From Calcarisporiella thermophila CBS 279.70 (lineage: Eukaryota > Calcarisporiellomycota), in the NCBI RefSeq assembly GCF_041956535.1, contig NW_027192197.1, forward strand, positions 693,829 to 757,828: DNA of 64,000 nucleotides, in the 5' to 3' direction. Every line of letters begins with the position of its first letter. Positions within the stretch are counted from its first letter, which is position 1. The position numbers were made by a program, and so were the translations under genes. The notes under the pieces were generated by a model. The model did not search any database, was not told the origin of the DNA, and saw only the letters and a list, made by a program, of their open reading frames with translations. Positions 46,151 to 57,856 of the stretch are shown piece after piece.

Positions 46151-46531
46151 ATGAATTCATATAACTTACTTCGTAGAGGTCTCGCCTCTCGCCTTCCGAT
46201 TCCCTCCATTGTATGTAAGCGCACCATTGTGGTCGGTGGCGCCCCTGAGCTCGAGGAAAAGTGGGAGAAGGATTACCAGAAACGTAAAAGGAAAGGCATC
46301 GCAGAGGGTGAAAAAGAAGTCGAGGCCCGCGAGGAAATCCAACCCGAAGACGGACCAACACCCGTTGATTCCCAGGCTGCAGCAGCTTGTAAGTTTGCGT
46401 CCTGTTTTCCGAAATTGACCTCATTCTAATGCGGTTGTTTATTTTCTAAACTCGAAGCCGAATCACGAACTGAAGATCCACAAGGATCGCGGGAACGACA
46501 ACAACATCAAACAGAACAAGGTAAAAAATAG
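46151..46531 (+). CDS. Small protein, possibly mitochondrial, unknown function
   Basis: Two exons, 46151-46388 and 46458-46531; 103 residues. The N-terminus MNSYNLLRRGLASRLPIPS is basic, amphipathic and free of acidic residues, followed by CKRTIVVGGAPELEEKW: this looks like a mitochondrial presequence. The remainder is highly charged and probably helical (EKDYQKRKRKGIAEGEKEVE), then Gln/Glu-rich to the end. I do not recognise a family. Splice sites GTAAGT and CGAAG are in phase. A minus-strand frame of similar length (46128-46424) overlaps it, so coding status rests on the presequence-like start and the intron. Confidence 0.45.
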
Positions 46532-46771
46532 ACAGAACTTAGCACTCTCCCAACTGTACATCAATCATCTGAGAGCTTTTTGGGAAATAAATCGAAGAAT
46601 GAATTCGTTTCTTATATATGGCTATACAATCACAAGCATGACTCCAACCATCCTCAACCCCTTTCGACCGTTAAAACAGTCAGGAAGACATAAAAAAAAA
46701 GACGATTGTCTAATAAAATAATAAAGCTAAATATAGGGGTAAAAGAGATCTAATATAAGGGCTCGTACGGT

Positions 46772-48168
46772 TTATGACACATTAGACACCTTGATATTGT
46801 CCATCCGATTTCCATCTGCCACCGATTGGCTCGACACGGAGAGTGGAATGGATCTAGCGGATGACTTCAAATTGGATTGCTGTTGCTTCGAGATTGTGTA
46901 GACAATCCCTGCTGCAAATCCTACAATAACCGCCGTAACACTCCCAAATGTGATGGGATCTCCGAAAAAGATCATGCCGCTGGCTGCTACAGGCAGTTTA
47001 TTCAGCGCGCCCACCATACTGTAGGTGGTGGATGAGGTTACCCGAACACACCACGCACTAGTGTAGCTGATTCCGAAGGCTGAAATGCCAGAGAAGATCA
47101 TGGCAGTCAGTAACCAGTCTCTTGTCTCACTGGGGCTACCATGGCATTCATATACGGATTAATGGATGTACTAAACGGAAAAAGGACATATCTGCTTACA
47201 AGTTATGAGAAATATTTTCCGTAGACCAGTCCTCAAATATGAGTGTCAGTACAAAGAGCAGTGGGATACTCAACAGATTATTGTCTACAAGAAGAAAGAT
47301 TAAGCTGAATATCTTGGAGATAATAAGGCTATAACTTATTACAGAACACCGTGTCAAAATCTTTGAAGTTGGTCAGCTTTATACGCTTGCGCATGTAGAG
47401 GACATAAGCAGCCGATGAAAAGCAGTTTGCAAACATCCAAGTGTACCCTACAAAGGTGGAGCCAAGTGTGTAGGTATCTGGATCCACATTTAAACTGGCT
47501 AATGCTGCCAGGGAATCGGAGATATCGGACCAGCCCGCGATGACCGAGGAGAGGACCTAAACAGAGCCCATAAAACAAAGTTAAACCCTATCCATAGCCA
47601 GCAGGGCTTGCTCCAATTACCATAAGCAAGAATGAAAGCATCATTAGACGCGTCACAGAGCCCCCGAACCACAAAACCTCACCATACGCAATTAGTATGA
47701 TGGTGAGATTCTTGAAAATCGTGTAAATGGGAATGCGCAAGTACTGCAAAGATTTGCTGCCCGTATAGATCATGGCAACGAGAAATATGGCTATCGGGAA
47801 CCATTTCTTTGCTTCACCGGAATCGAATGATCGATAATTTATCAGTTTAAAGAATTTAAAGATCTCCAGCAATCCTACTGCGACGACAGACTAAATCAAA
47901 AATAAAGTAAATAGGAAAGATTTATCTTGCTTGTTTTTGTTTGTTTGCTTACCTGTATGGTTAATAAGAGGAAATTCATGTTAAATTCAGATCCGGACAC
48001 AACATACTTATTGGTAACCGTCATAAGTATAGAGGCAGCACAATATGAAAACACCGGCAATGATGCCGTAAGGGTTGAATTGGAACTGTGCATGGATCGT
48101 TTCTGTGGGGGATGCTGCTGGCGCTCATCGCTGAGCAGAATATTAACGTCATCCTTTTGCTGGGACAT
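46772..48168 (-). CDS. VRG4: Golgi GDP-mannose transporter (VRG4-like)
   Basis: Five exons: 47953-48168, 47621-47890, 47343-47556, 47200-47284, 46772-47135; 382 residues. It exchanges GDP-mannose for GMP across Golgi membranes to feed mannosyltransferases such as the MNN2-like enzyme in this window. About ten hydrophobic helices are present. Diagnostic segments: [72 protein letters not shown], where GALNK is the GDP-mannose-binding motif of VRG4, and [12 protein letters not shown]. The N-terminal 35 residues are polar and cytosolic. The frame is intact with consistent phases. Confidence 0.95.
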
Positions 48169-48423
48169 TTTTGCTCGTTGCAACCGATAATGTTATGTTG
48201 TTTGTGTCTTCCCTCTTTATTCTTCAGGGTATTAAAGGAGCCAGCGATAGAGGGGGGGGGGGAAGGGGGAAATGTGTGAATATTAAAAGACTTTATTGTT
48301 ATGCTCTAAGTGCAAAGAAATGAAAAATGTAAGACGTGAAGATCCCCCGCATCCAATGACGTTTTTGGATGACGATTTTTTTACTCGGCATTTCATAAGA
48401 GCCGAGCCATCGCCCGCTTTGGA
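48169..48423. other. Short spacer with G tract
   Basis: Between the FRA10AC1-like stop and the GDP-mannose transporter start (both minus). Contains 11 consecutive G at 48252-48262. Confidence 0.5.
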
Positions 48424-49531
48424 TCAACTTAGAAGGTCATCAAAGATGCCCTCCAAATATTCATCAAACTCCTCGTCGCGAGTTTTCTCAGCAACCACCG
48501 TAGTCCGTGTCCAGATATTGTCGGCATCCTCTTTCTGTTTCTCCTCCTCTTGGCCTGCAGTTTCTTCTGACTTTCGTTTGTCTTTTATAGAGAATCGATG
48601 CGAACGGGCAATCAGAATCGTTTAGAGTTGCCATAGAATAAAATAATCCTTACCTTCACCTTCTACTTCGTCTTCTTCCTCTTCCCCTTTTCTCCGCCTC
48701 TTTCCTTTCTCCTTTTCTCGTTCACTCAATCCCTCTTCTTCCCTCTTATCCCGGTGCCGTTTCCGTCGTGCCAACTTGGCCTGCCGTTTATAATTGAGTT
48801 TGTTGGAGCAAGCTTCACAAAGTCGCACCTTAACCAGTGCGTTCTTGCGCTCGCCATGCTCTTGATATGCGAAATTCACCTCCCAACTCTTGAGTCCGTT
48901 GATCTCTTCACAAGAAGTTGAAGCACAAACGAACTGGCCTAGTAGATACGTGAGGAGAGAGAGAAGTATGATAAATAACTGTAATATGCATACCTTTGCC
49001 TGATATGACTTCCTTCTGTGTCCGCCATCGCATGGCGATCTATCAATAAAAATGACCAGGTTTTGTCTTATGCATGCGCGATTAAAAAAAGCAGCTACAC
49101 CCACCTTGCCCACTCGGTAGTACTTTAATTCTATGATGGCATACTCTTTAAATAGTTTATTGTAATACTTCTGAGCGACGCGCTGCTCCCAGGTGAGATT
49201 GGCATCTTCCTCGGGATCCCTCAAGAATCTGCTCGAAACAAAAAGTTAAGTCAAAGAATGGAGGCGAGCAAAGTGATATTCAAGTTACTTGTGATTTTCA
49301 ATCAAGACGTCTACATCTGTCTTTCCTTCTGCTAGGCGTGATCTTGATTTTGAGCGAGTGCCATAGAAATTAAGATATTCTGTGACATATTTCTTGTGCC
49401 GCGAATACTTATGAATAAAAGACAACTAGTTAAGGTCGCGAATAAAATAGCGTACAATGTAAGGTACCCACGGCATCAAGTCCTCCTAAATCGTTGCGGA
49501 ATATACGTTTAGTGAATTCATTCTGTTCCAT
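48424..49531 (-). CDS. FRA10AC1: FRA10AC1-like nuclear protein
   Basis: Six exons: 49472-49531, 49289-49407, 49105-49228, 48994-49039, 48654-48938, 48424-48581; 263 residues. FRA10AC1 is a conserved nuclear protein found in catalytic-stage spliceosomes; its exact role is not settled. Matches to the family run through the whole protein: GLDAYSRHKKYVTEYLNFYG, DVDVLIENHKFLRDP, LTWEQRVAQKYYNKLFKEY, MRWRTQKEVISGKGQFVC, GLKSWEVNFAYQEHGERKNA, VKVRLCEACSNKLNYKRQAK, and the acidic C-terminal EEFDEYLEGIFDD. Cys pairs in GQFVCAST.C and RLCEAC suggest a zinc site. The linker before the tail is Lys/Arg/Glu-rich. Confidence 0.93.
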
Positions 49532-49671
49532 AATGTAGAAATTGAACGTAGAATATTAGAGTAAAAATGATAGGAACACCGTGACTTGAAATAAATTGAC
49601 TAACGGGGCTATGTACAAGGTTACAATACAAAATGCTGAAATTGAAATTAAAAAAAAAATATTAAAAACTA

Positions 49672-52600
49672 TTAGACACTTCTCGTCCCCTTTTCTCGCA
49701 CCGCCATATCCTTCAAATCCCAGTCCACCTGCACCATTCCTTCCATGAAGCGCTTCTCTTCCTTTTCCCTTCGCTCCCATTGTCTCTTCTCCGACTCGGG
49801 CGGGGAGGCTATATCCGTCTCTGGTTGTTGGCGAAGTCGCGATTTGAATAGAGCTGGCTCCATTCTCTCGAGCCTGGACTCATACCGCTGCAGTTTTCTT
49901 CGCGTTTCCTCCAGCTCTGCTAGAATTCTTCCGTCTAATGTCAGACCTTCGCCAAGGCCCGCAAATTTCCTGCGACCATCCTCCTCTTTGAATTGCGACA
50001 CGAACGATTCAACGCGGCTCCCACGTTCAAATTGATCTTCGTATCTCTTCATGCGCTCCACTAACTTTCGCCGCTCCACCTGTAATTCAGCGAGCTCAGT
50101 GTCCTTCACCATCATATCACGCTGTAAGCTCTCGACGCGAGTCCGCAAGCGCCTTGCCTCTTCTTGCACCTCTCGGAGCTCTTCTTTAAGCGCCCGTATA
50201 GCCATTTCCCCGTCGCGCGTTAAACCCTGCATCTTTTCTTCCAGCGCTGCCCGGCTCGTCAGAACGCGCTCTCGAGTCACCATGTTTTGGAAGGCATGGG
50301 CCCTCAAATCCGCCACGACTCGCTCCAGTCTGTCGCTCCTGCTTCTCTCGACCTGCATCTGATGCAACGCATCCTGTTTATCGCGCTCAAGCTCGCGAAG
50401 CGTGGCAGTGAGCCGTTCATTTTCGACACTGACATCGCGGAGCTGAATTTGGAGTTCGTTGCGCGTGCCATCCAGGGTAAAGAGCATGTCACGCGCATTT
50501 TTTAGCTCGCTTTGCAAACGAATGTGCTCCTCTTCGGTTTGCTGAAGTTCTTTCTCGGCGCTGGCGAGACTCTTTTTTAAGTCTATATTAAGGGGATAAA
50601 AGAAGTGAAAATATTTTAAAAAATGGAATCGGTCGTAGCGTCTCACTCCCCAACTAACCTCTACACTGTTGCTCAAAAAATTGCTTTTCTTCCTTAACCC
50701 GCCCAATCTCAAGTGCACAGTCATCCAGCGCCCTTTGTAGCTGAGCGATGCGTCGTTCTCGAAGCTGCTCTCCCGACTCTCGCTCCATCTTTCGAGCCGT
50801 CTCCTTCAACCTCCTAATCTCTTCCACTTTATCTTGTTCCCTAAGCTCACATTCTTTATGTCGGTCCATTGAGATCCGCAGCTCGGAGGCAAGTCGATCG
50901 CGCTCCGCCATGACTCGGGTGAGTTCAGTGTCGAGTCGCTCACACTCGCGAATATAGGACGTGACCTGGGCTCGAAGGTGGTTTACTTGGGCGTCAGATT
51001 CGCGCAGGGACGCCTTCAGGCTATCGCGGTCGGCAGTGACTTGTGCAAGAAGCCCGGCAAGCTCTTGTTCCTCTCGTTTATCTGTGTTGCTTTCACTGCC
51101 ATATTGCTTTCGTTCCAACCCGCGGATTCTCTCTTCACGGTATCTAAGCTCTTCATTCAGCTCTTCGCATCTTCTCTCTAGTCTACTTATGGCCTGCCTT
51201 GTCTCTTCTTCCTCTTTTTTGTCTTCCGTTTTGTTCCCGTTGCCATATCGAGTCCGGTCCTTATAGAGCCCCATAAGCTCTTCGTGCATTTGCGAGTACA
51301 GCAACTTAAGATTTTCTCTTTCCACCTCTATCGAGCGCATCTCTTCTTCAATATTATCGATATGAAACTCGAATTGGCGCAGCAGTGAGATCAGTTCACG
51401 GTACTGTTGTGAGGAGCCCAACCCTTCCACCTTCTCGGTCGTCTCCCGTCGGAGCGTATCACGAACAGAGTCCTTGGGCGTTCCCGCAATGTGGGATAGT
51501 TTCTCACCAAGCATACGAAGCTGGTCAGTAATGAGGCGCTGTTGGCTTTCAAGAACTTGAAGCTGGGAATCATGGGACGGCCGGCTGTCATCATGGGACG
51601 AGGTGGGAGACTGCCCTGGACGTGGTGATGTAGTGTTTTGAGGCGAAATTGACTGGGGACGGTCGAGCTCGGAGCGTGCTTCCACGAGTGCCAGGCGCAA
51701 GCGGCTATTTTCCGCTTTTAATTCTGAATAATTATTGCATTCCAACATAGTGTCCGGATTAGCCCTCGTTGTCATTCACATAAGTCGATGGGAATGTACT
51801 TACGTTCAAAGTCCTCGCGTATCTGCTCATTTGTCCGCTCTAGGGATTTTTGAATCATCGCAACATGTTCTTCCAGCTCCTCTGTGGTCATCGTACGTTG
51901 GTTGCTGTTGCCCTCAGTGTCGTCTGTCTCGCCGTCTTTTGCTCTGTCAAGCAAAGCACTTTGGAACCTACGTGTCAACTTCTCTACCTCACACAAGTTC
52001 TTGCCTAGCTTCTTCCTGCTCTCTGCGTTCACTTGCTCGACGAGTCGTGCTCGGTCTGTGCCATAGGTGGAGGCTAGCATCTCTTTTTCACGCTTTAGTC
52101 GTCCAACGTTCTAATCAATTAACAAAAATGCACGGTGAGCAATAGGCGGCCATCACAAGTCTATAATACTCATAAGATTTTGTGGGCTAGACGGATACTT
52201 ACTTCCTCCAAATCCATCACTCTGTCCTGCAAATACTCCACAAGAGTCTCCAACTGTTCAACACGCGTCGATCGGGTCACCGCGGAAGATTTACTATTAA
52301 GATACTCCATGTTCTCGACACACCGCTCTTCGAGCGCAGCGTTCAGTCGAGTGATTTCATTCTCACGATGTTCGACTTTCTTGGACAGTTGCTCAATCTA
52401 AAGACGGGTAAAAGAAAATGGCCATGAACATGGAACACAATCAAAAGAGTAACTAAATTGTAGGTGAGCATTCCAACCTCTTCTTCTAATTCTTCTACTT
52501 TTTTGAGTTCTTCACTCTTCTGTGGTAAGCTATCGGCTTTAACGTCACCTATAAGAAGAAGCAAAAGGTTCGCTTTGGTAAACAGAAGGATAGGATGGGC

Positions 52601-53143
52601 CATTAGATTATATTTACCTTGGCCTTGGGCAAAACCTATCATCTTGAGAGCCTCTATCTGCTCTTCTAATAATCGTCTCTTCTTCCGCTCTTCTATTTCA
52701 ACACGATCCTTCTCATCAGCCGCGTGAATTATGTCGACGTGTAGCTGATTGTTCTCCTGCGTCAAATATAGAATCTCTTTTCTCAAAGGCTCAAGCTATA
52801 ACCAGGAAACAGTTAAACGTACATCAATCAATCAAACCAATGGTGAAATCAAACTAATTAATGAAATAAAAAACAAGCGAAGGAAAAAAAAAGCAGGGAA
52901 GTGAGTTCACACCTGACTCTCTGCATGCCATCGTGCGCGATCGGACGCCTTCTTCTCCTCCCGTAGTGTGTCTCGCAGCTCTGCAGCGAGCTCAAGCTCG
53001 TCGAGGAGACGCGAAACTAGGGGAACGCTCTCTATTGTAAGGAGCGAATCCCAGCCACATTGGAGGGCGCTGAGGCGATGGAGGGTATGGTTGTAATCTT
53101 GCTCGCGGTCCTGGTTGGTTTCTTGGGATGGTTTAGGCGCCAT
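49672..53143 (-). CDS. CEP135: CEP135/Bld10-type centriole coiled-coil protein
   Basis: Seven exons: 52913-53143, 52618-52795, 52478-52548, 52203-52397, 51804-52110, 50659-51723, 49672-50582; 985 residues (human about 1,140). CEP135/Bld10p links the cartwheel to microtubule triplets and is needed for centriole assembly. The N-terminus shows the conserved block LHRLSALQCGWDSLLTIES, VPLVSRLLDEL (animal: RLDQLGYRQTLTVECLPLVEKL), then EPLRKEILYLTQENNQLHVD, another conserved region (animal EPYKLENARLSRENNELYLE), and VEHRENEITRLNAALEE with TLVEYLQDRVMDLEE. The rest is almost continuous heptad coiled coil. The ordered match of several blocks separates it from generic coiled-coil proteins. Presence implies centriole/basal-body biology. 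Confidence 0.88.
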
Positions 53144-54299
53144 ATTAAAAATTAGGAGGATATAGGAAGCAGGTGCCCTATCGATTCCCAAGGCACGCGC
53201 TGAATTGAAACTCGCGGGTCTGAAATCTGAAATCGAAAGCTGTTACAAAACTCGCCACACTGGAATGTTTATTGGAGCTTGGTCGCCCTGGACAAATAAA
53301 AAACAAATACTCCTTCGCACTGAGCAATCGGGCCGCTCTGACCCAGTGTCTCACAATCCGCCCTCGACTCCTCGGTGCTTATTTCCACAAAGAGCCGGCT
53401 TCCGTGGGAGGGCATTAACCTCACATGGTGTTGCAGACGCTACCTTATCTCTCTCATGTATCGTCTCTGTTTTGTTCTTTTAATAGGTTCGCGCTTGAAG
53501 ACGCTTCAGACCTCTTGCTCTCGGGAGTGCCGCCGGCTGCCCCTCCCGGGATTGGTTGAACTCAATGCGAGCTCTCCTCATCGCACAGCGAATATTCGGT
53601 GGAACCTCATTTTACGCTTATTACTTAAATTTATTAGGTGCTTAGCTTTGCAATCTTAACCGCTTCGCAGGTTACCGGGTGATAACGGGCGATTAGGTCC
53701 CAAGGCAGGCCGCCATGCATTGTGCGGAAGGCGAGACTGGAAGGGAGATGGCCCGGCTGGATGGGTACGAAAAGAAGCCGCAGAGCAGCTGAAAAAAAAA
53801 AAATAAAGCAAATAAGCGGCATGCGTTAGGTGGCAAATGGCCCGTGGGAGATACGCCTCACATTAACAACGTGCCAGCCTGGCAGCAAGGGGGGAGGAAG
53901 GTGAACCGCCAAATGCAATATAGGGTATTTTTAGACATTAACATTTTGGATTATTAATTAGGTAACGCTGTTCCATCTCATAATTTATGACGGCCTCGGA
54001 CCCTGTTTGAGGCTCTATATGGACATTCAGCATAATGTTAACACTTAACCACGCCCCAATGATACATCCCCAAACATTGCCGTGCTCTGATTGGTTCGCA
54101 GTGATGGTCTTTTCTCGAAAAATACGATTTTGGGCTGAAATGAAGGATAAATGTGCCAATCCCATTGCTTTCGCCAAGGTGCGGTGCCGAGCCGACTTCT
54201 GCCCATATATATTATGCTGGACCCGAAATTCCCGAATTTTCGTTTGAGATAAAATAAAACTTAGAGAATTGGCCTTCTCCCCATTGACAACATTAAGAA
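53144..54299. other. Intergenic region CEP135 / bZIP
   Basis: About 1.15 kb between divergent genes. Contains an A run near 53788-53801. Frames at 53205-53659 and 53938-54321 have no recognisable content. Confidence 0.5.
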
Positions 54300-55257
54300 A
54301 TGGAGACAACAACAACCACACAAGCTAGCACATTGCAGTTCTCATTCCCACTGACTGTAGACCCATTGCCCCCCATGCCGTTCCAGAAAGAGGCAAGGCA
54401 CCGGCGACGTAGCGCCCCCGTGCGCTCCTCATTAGTCACCCATTCCATGGCAACCCCACCCTTTTTCTCCCCCAACACCCATGAGCCATTCAGCTTCTCC
54501 ACATTAACAGGAGAAGAGCCATCCCTACTACCACTTCCTAGCAAGGCCTTGTCTGGTATGCCATTCCGCTCTAGCTTCTTCGACCCCCTATCACGGTATT
54601 AATTAGGTCATCATGCTCTCTGATTTTTTAGGCCCAAGACCCATTGCTCCGGCCCCAAGCCCCTCTTTGACCTCCGCTTCGATGCTGACCCCAACCCCGC
54701 TATACCCTTCAGTACCACCCCCACCTCCTATGTCGGCGAAGCGCGCAGCAGCGCTTACCCGACGTGCCGCACAAAATCGGGCTGCACAGCGGGCCTTTCG
54801 CCAGCGCAAAATCCAATACATCAAGGATCTCGAGGATAAGGCCACCGAGCTGGAGAAACTACGCGAGTCGTACGAATTGCTCAAGCGGGAGAACGAGCAG
54901 CTCCACGCCGCCATCCAAAAATACGAGCAACAGCAATACTATTCGAACCGAAGCGAGAGACATAGCCTCTCGCCTGCCTCCGAAACAGAGCGCTCCCAAA
55001 GCTCCTCGTCCCCCTCATCAATAGGCCTCCTGCTTGGACTGGATAATCCGCAGGTGCTGAAGGATTTGGGATGGGGGAACGATGGGGCCTTGATCTCGAG
55101 CGAGCCGCTACAAAAGCACGCGCTGCACCAGCCCTCCATACTGCAGCAGCTGAATTTGCCCGACCCCGAGTCGGCCAATTCTGACAGCTCAGTGCAGGCG
55201 GAGCTGCGGTTTGGAGACTTGAGCATGGAGGATGAAAAAAAGCTCTGGAGAATATAA
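54300..55257 (+). CDS. bZIP transcription factor, Pap1/Yap1-like basic region
   Basis: Two exons, 54300-54555 and 54632-55257; 293 residues. The bZIP begins near residue 120: ALTRRAAQNRAAQRAFRQRK, with the NxxAQxxFR DNA-contact pattern of fungal AP-1 factors, followed by a leucine heptad (IKDLEDKATELEKLRESYEL). The flanks are Ser/Pro-rich. The C-terminus (LNLPDPESANSD, SVQAELRFGDLSMEDEK) lacks the Cys-rich redox domains of Yap1/Pap1, so it may not be an oxidative-stress sensor itself. I placed the donor at 54556 because only this choice keeps frame; the downstream GT at 54596 does not. Confidence 0.88.
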
Positions 55258-55727
55258 ACCAGATTCTCGCGATGATTCCCCTTGCAATAACTTTTCTTTT
55301 GGGAGCATGAGGCTTCTCCCGTTGTGTAAATACTTTTCATTCTTTTGCATTTTTTTTTTACATCTACATTCAAAATTAAGCCTCCGTCTATTTTCTCGTG
55401 ATGAGAAGATACAAAAAAGTATACAGTCTGTTAATATGTTAATGCCGGTTGTCTCTTTTGAGCACTTCTTTTTGGTTTGTTGTACTAAGGCCAGAAAGCC
55501 AAAGATTGCGTTTAGCATATAAAGTTCGTGTGATTTTCATCCCCGATGATTGGCCAATGAGGCAAGAGATAGGAATCATGATGCAAAGCGCGGGCTGGGC
55601 CCCTCATTTCTTCTTGGAGATTTCGGCCAAGGATTGACGGGCAATCTGTGGAACGCATTTTGGGAATCCTATGTCTCCTCCCTCTCCTCCGCTCTTGCCG
55701 TGCTTTTTAGAGAGAAGCTGCTATTGA
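55258..55727. other. Spacer bZIP / mannosyltransferase
   Basis: 3' UTR of the bZIP gene (T-rich) and promoter of the next gene. No other gene seen. Confidence 0.5.
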
Positions 55728-57154
55728 ATGAGAAGGAGCATGGCGGTCAATCTTCCTTTGAAACCCAACGTTATTGTTGCGCTTTTCGTGTTCTACACGC
55801 TGATAATATACTTCTGCTTCCGAATGGACACGGCGCCCAAATGCGCCTGCGACAGCGAGCGAATCATTCTGGAGTTGGAGCAGCGACTTCGTGAACAGCA
55901 CCGCGACCTACCCGCTCCCACTTCTCCCCCAGCTCCACAGGATTATTGCACAGACACGGATCGCAATGCGGATCCCAATCACTCGAAGAATCATCTCGAG
56001 TTCTGGCGTCATTTGTCATCCCCTCTGGTCGAGGAACAACGTGAGCAATGGCAGAGATTTGCCCAGAGCGTCTCCCCGTATCCCGAAGAGAGGTTTGGCG
56101 GCAGCGGTGTCGTGTTCACGGCAGGCAACAAGGACACGCTCGAGTTGACGTTGGTGAGTGTGCACATGCTCAGAAAACTGGGTTGCCATCTGCCAGTGGA
56201 GATATGGCACTTGACTGACGAGAAGCCGCCCGCCGACATCTCGCTTCCCGCCAATGTGCAGTTGCGCGACCTAGGGAGCCCAGAGAATGTCCATCCTGCG
56301 GTGCGTCGTCACGACGCTGATAAGAACTTCCAGATCAAAGCCGCCGCCATCATCAACAGCCGATTCGAGGATGTCCTCTATCTCGACTCCGACAACCTTC
56401 CGGTCCGAGATCCAACCCCCTTGTTTGCGAGCGAGGGCTACAAGAAGACGGGGGCGGTGTTCTGGCCGGATTATTGGAAGACCCACAAAGAAAATGCGAT
56501 CTGGCGGGTGTTGGGGGTGAGGTGCTTAGACGAGTGGGAGCAAGAGTCTGGCCAGATCGTGGTGAACAAGCGGAGAGGGTGGAAACCACTGCAGCTGGCC
56601 TGGTATTTCCAGAATGAATACGAGTTCTATTTCCAGGTAGGCATTGGATTCCTGGTGAAGTCTGAGTTTAGCAAGCATGGAAATGTCCATCGATTTCTTT
56701 AACCCATGCCTATAAAAAAAATGCTTAGCTATTGAATGGGGACAAGGACACCTTCCGATTTGCATGGAAGGCACTCGAACAACCCTACCACATGATGCCT
56801 CATTTTGTTGCGGCCGCCGGAGTCAAGGTTGGCGATCGCTGGTGCGGTCACTCTATGCTGCAGCACGGCGATGACGGGAAGCCCCTTTTTATCCATGCAA
56901 ACCTTATGAAGATCACCGACCGTCGTGTGCTCGGCGATCACCCATGGCAAGGGGTCAAGCGGTATCTAACGTCGAGGAGAAATACTCGGCTGCGGCCTGA
57001 GTTCTGGATCTCTTACGATGGTCGCGCCTGCATGGATTTCATGGGAGGCGAGGGGGAGCCTGAAACCACCGTCGATGATTTTGAGCAAGTCCTTCCTGGG
57101 TTCCGAGATTTGTATTTTCAGGTTGGAGGAAAAGGAGGCGAAGAGCGTGGATAA
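55728..57154 (+). CDS. MNN2-like alpha-1,2-mannosyltransferase (GT71)
   Basis: Two exons, 55728-56636 and 56729-57154; 444 residues. A short cytosolic N-terminus precedes a signal-anchor helix (VIVALFVFYTLIIYFCF), giving type II Golgi topology. The catalytic domain shows GT71 landmarks: GVVFTAGNKDTLELTLVSVH, LRKLGCHLPVEIWHL, KNFQIKAAAIINSRFEDVLY with LDSDNLPVRDP (DxD motif for metal and GDP-mannose), GAVFWPDYWKTHKENAIW, ESGQIVVNKRRGW, and after the intron LLNGDKDTFRFAWKAL and HGDDGKPLFIHANLMK. Mnn2 adds alpha-1,2 mannose branches to N-glycan outer chains. An in-frame Met four residues downstream is an alternative start. Confidence 0.93.
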
Positions 57155-57856
57155 ACCACTGTAGGGCCGGCACCGCTCTCCCCATCCCACCTCCTTCCTG
57201 GTCCTCTTCTATAGAACTATTTCATATATATATATATACGCAAAGTTGCATAAACCCTGAGCTACCTATTTTTTCCTTTATCTTGTAAAATTGCTAGCGA
57301 TTTGCTTTTGTTTCGTTTTCTCCAGCTTTCCTGTTCCTTTATCGAGACATTTTAATAAGAGCCCGAATGGCTTCTGGAATGGCACCCTAATCCTGTATGG
57401 TACAAGATTCGAGGCATGAAATTTCAATAGAAACATTCATCTGTATATTTTATTTCCAATCAAAATGTATCCAGTACGGCTAGGGACATCATTTTCTCCG
57501 CCTTTCATCCTTCCCTTTCATTTCATTTCATCCCATTTTGTGTCTTTGACTTGCTAGCAAAAATCAAGGTAATTCTTATCAAATATCAGTCGGGTATTCA
57601 ATGGTGCGTGTGCGTTTCGACCCCGGATTTGAAAGGACCAACCCAGGATTCCGCGAGTAGGTCCTCAATATATGAGCTGATCGTGTTTATCCGTTATCAT
57701 CCCCTAGCAGAATGGACTATGACTCTTGTACAAAAAAAAAGGACATGCATAGCTCTTTTATTTATCTTCATATTGCAGTACATTTTTTCAATTTTTTCCG
57801 TATTGAATGCATATTCAGCATTGATCTCTCCCCCGATAGAGCGTGAACGACATGGT
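57155..57856. other. Convergent 3' spacer
   Basis: Between the mannosyltransferase stop (plus) and the C2-CBM gene stop (minus). AT-rich with a short TA repeat near 57226. Plus-strand frame 57551-57892 is not conserved and partly antisense to the last exon. Confidence 0.5.

Noticed and set aside
19281-53143. Functional clustering of secretory-pathway genes
   Set aside because: The genes are scattered among unrelated ones on both strands; chance is a sufficient explanation.
53938-54321. 127-codon minus-strand frame
   Set aside because: No recognisable family, lies in a promoter region.
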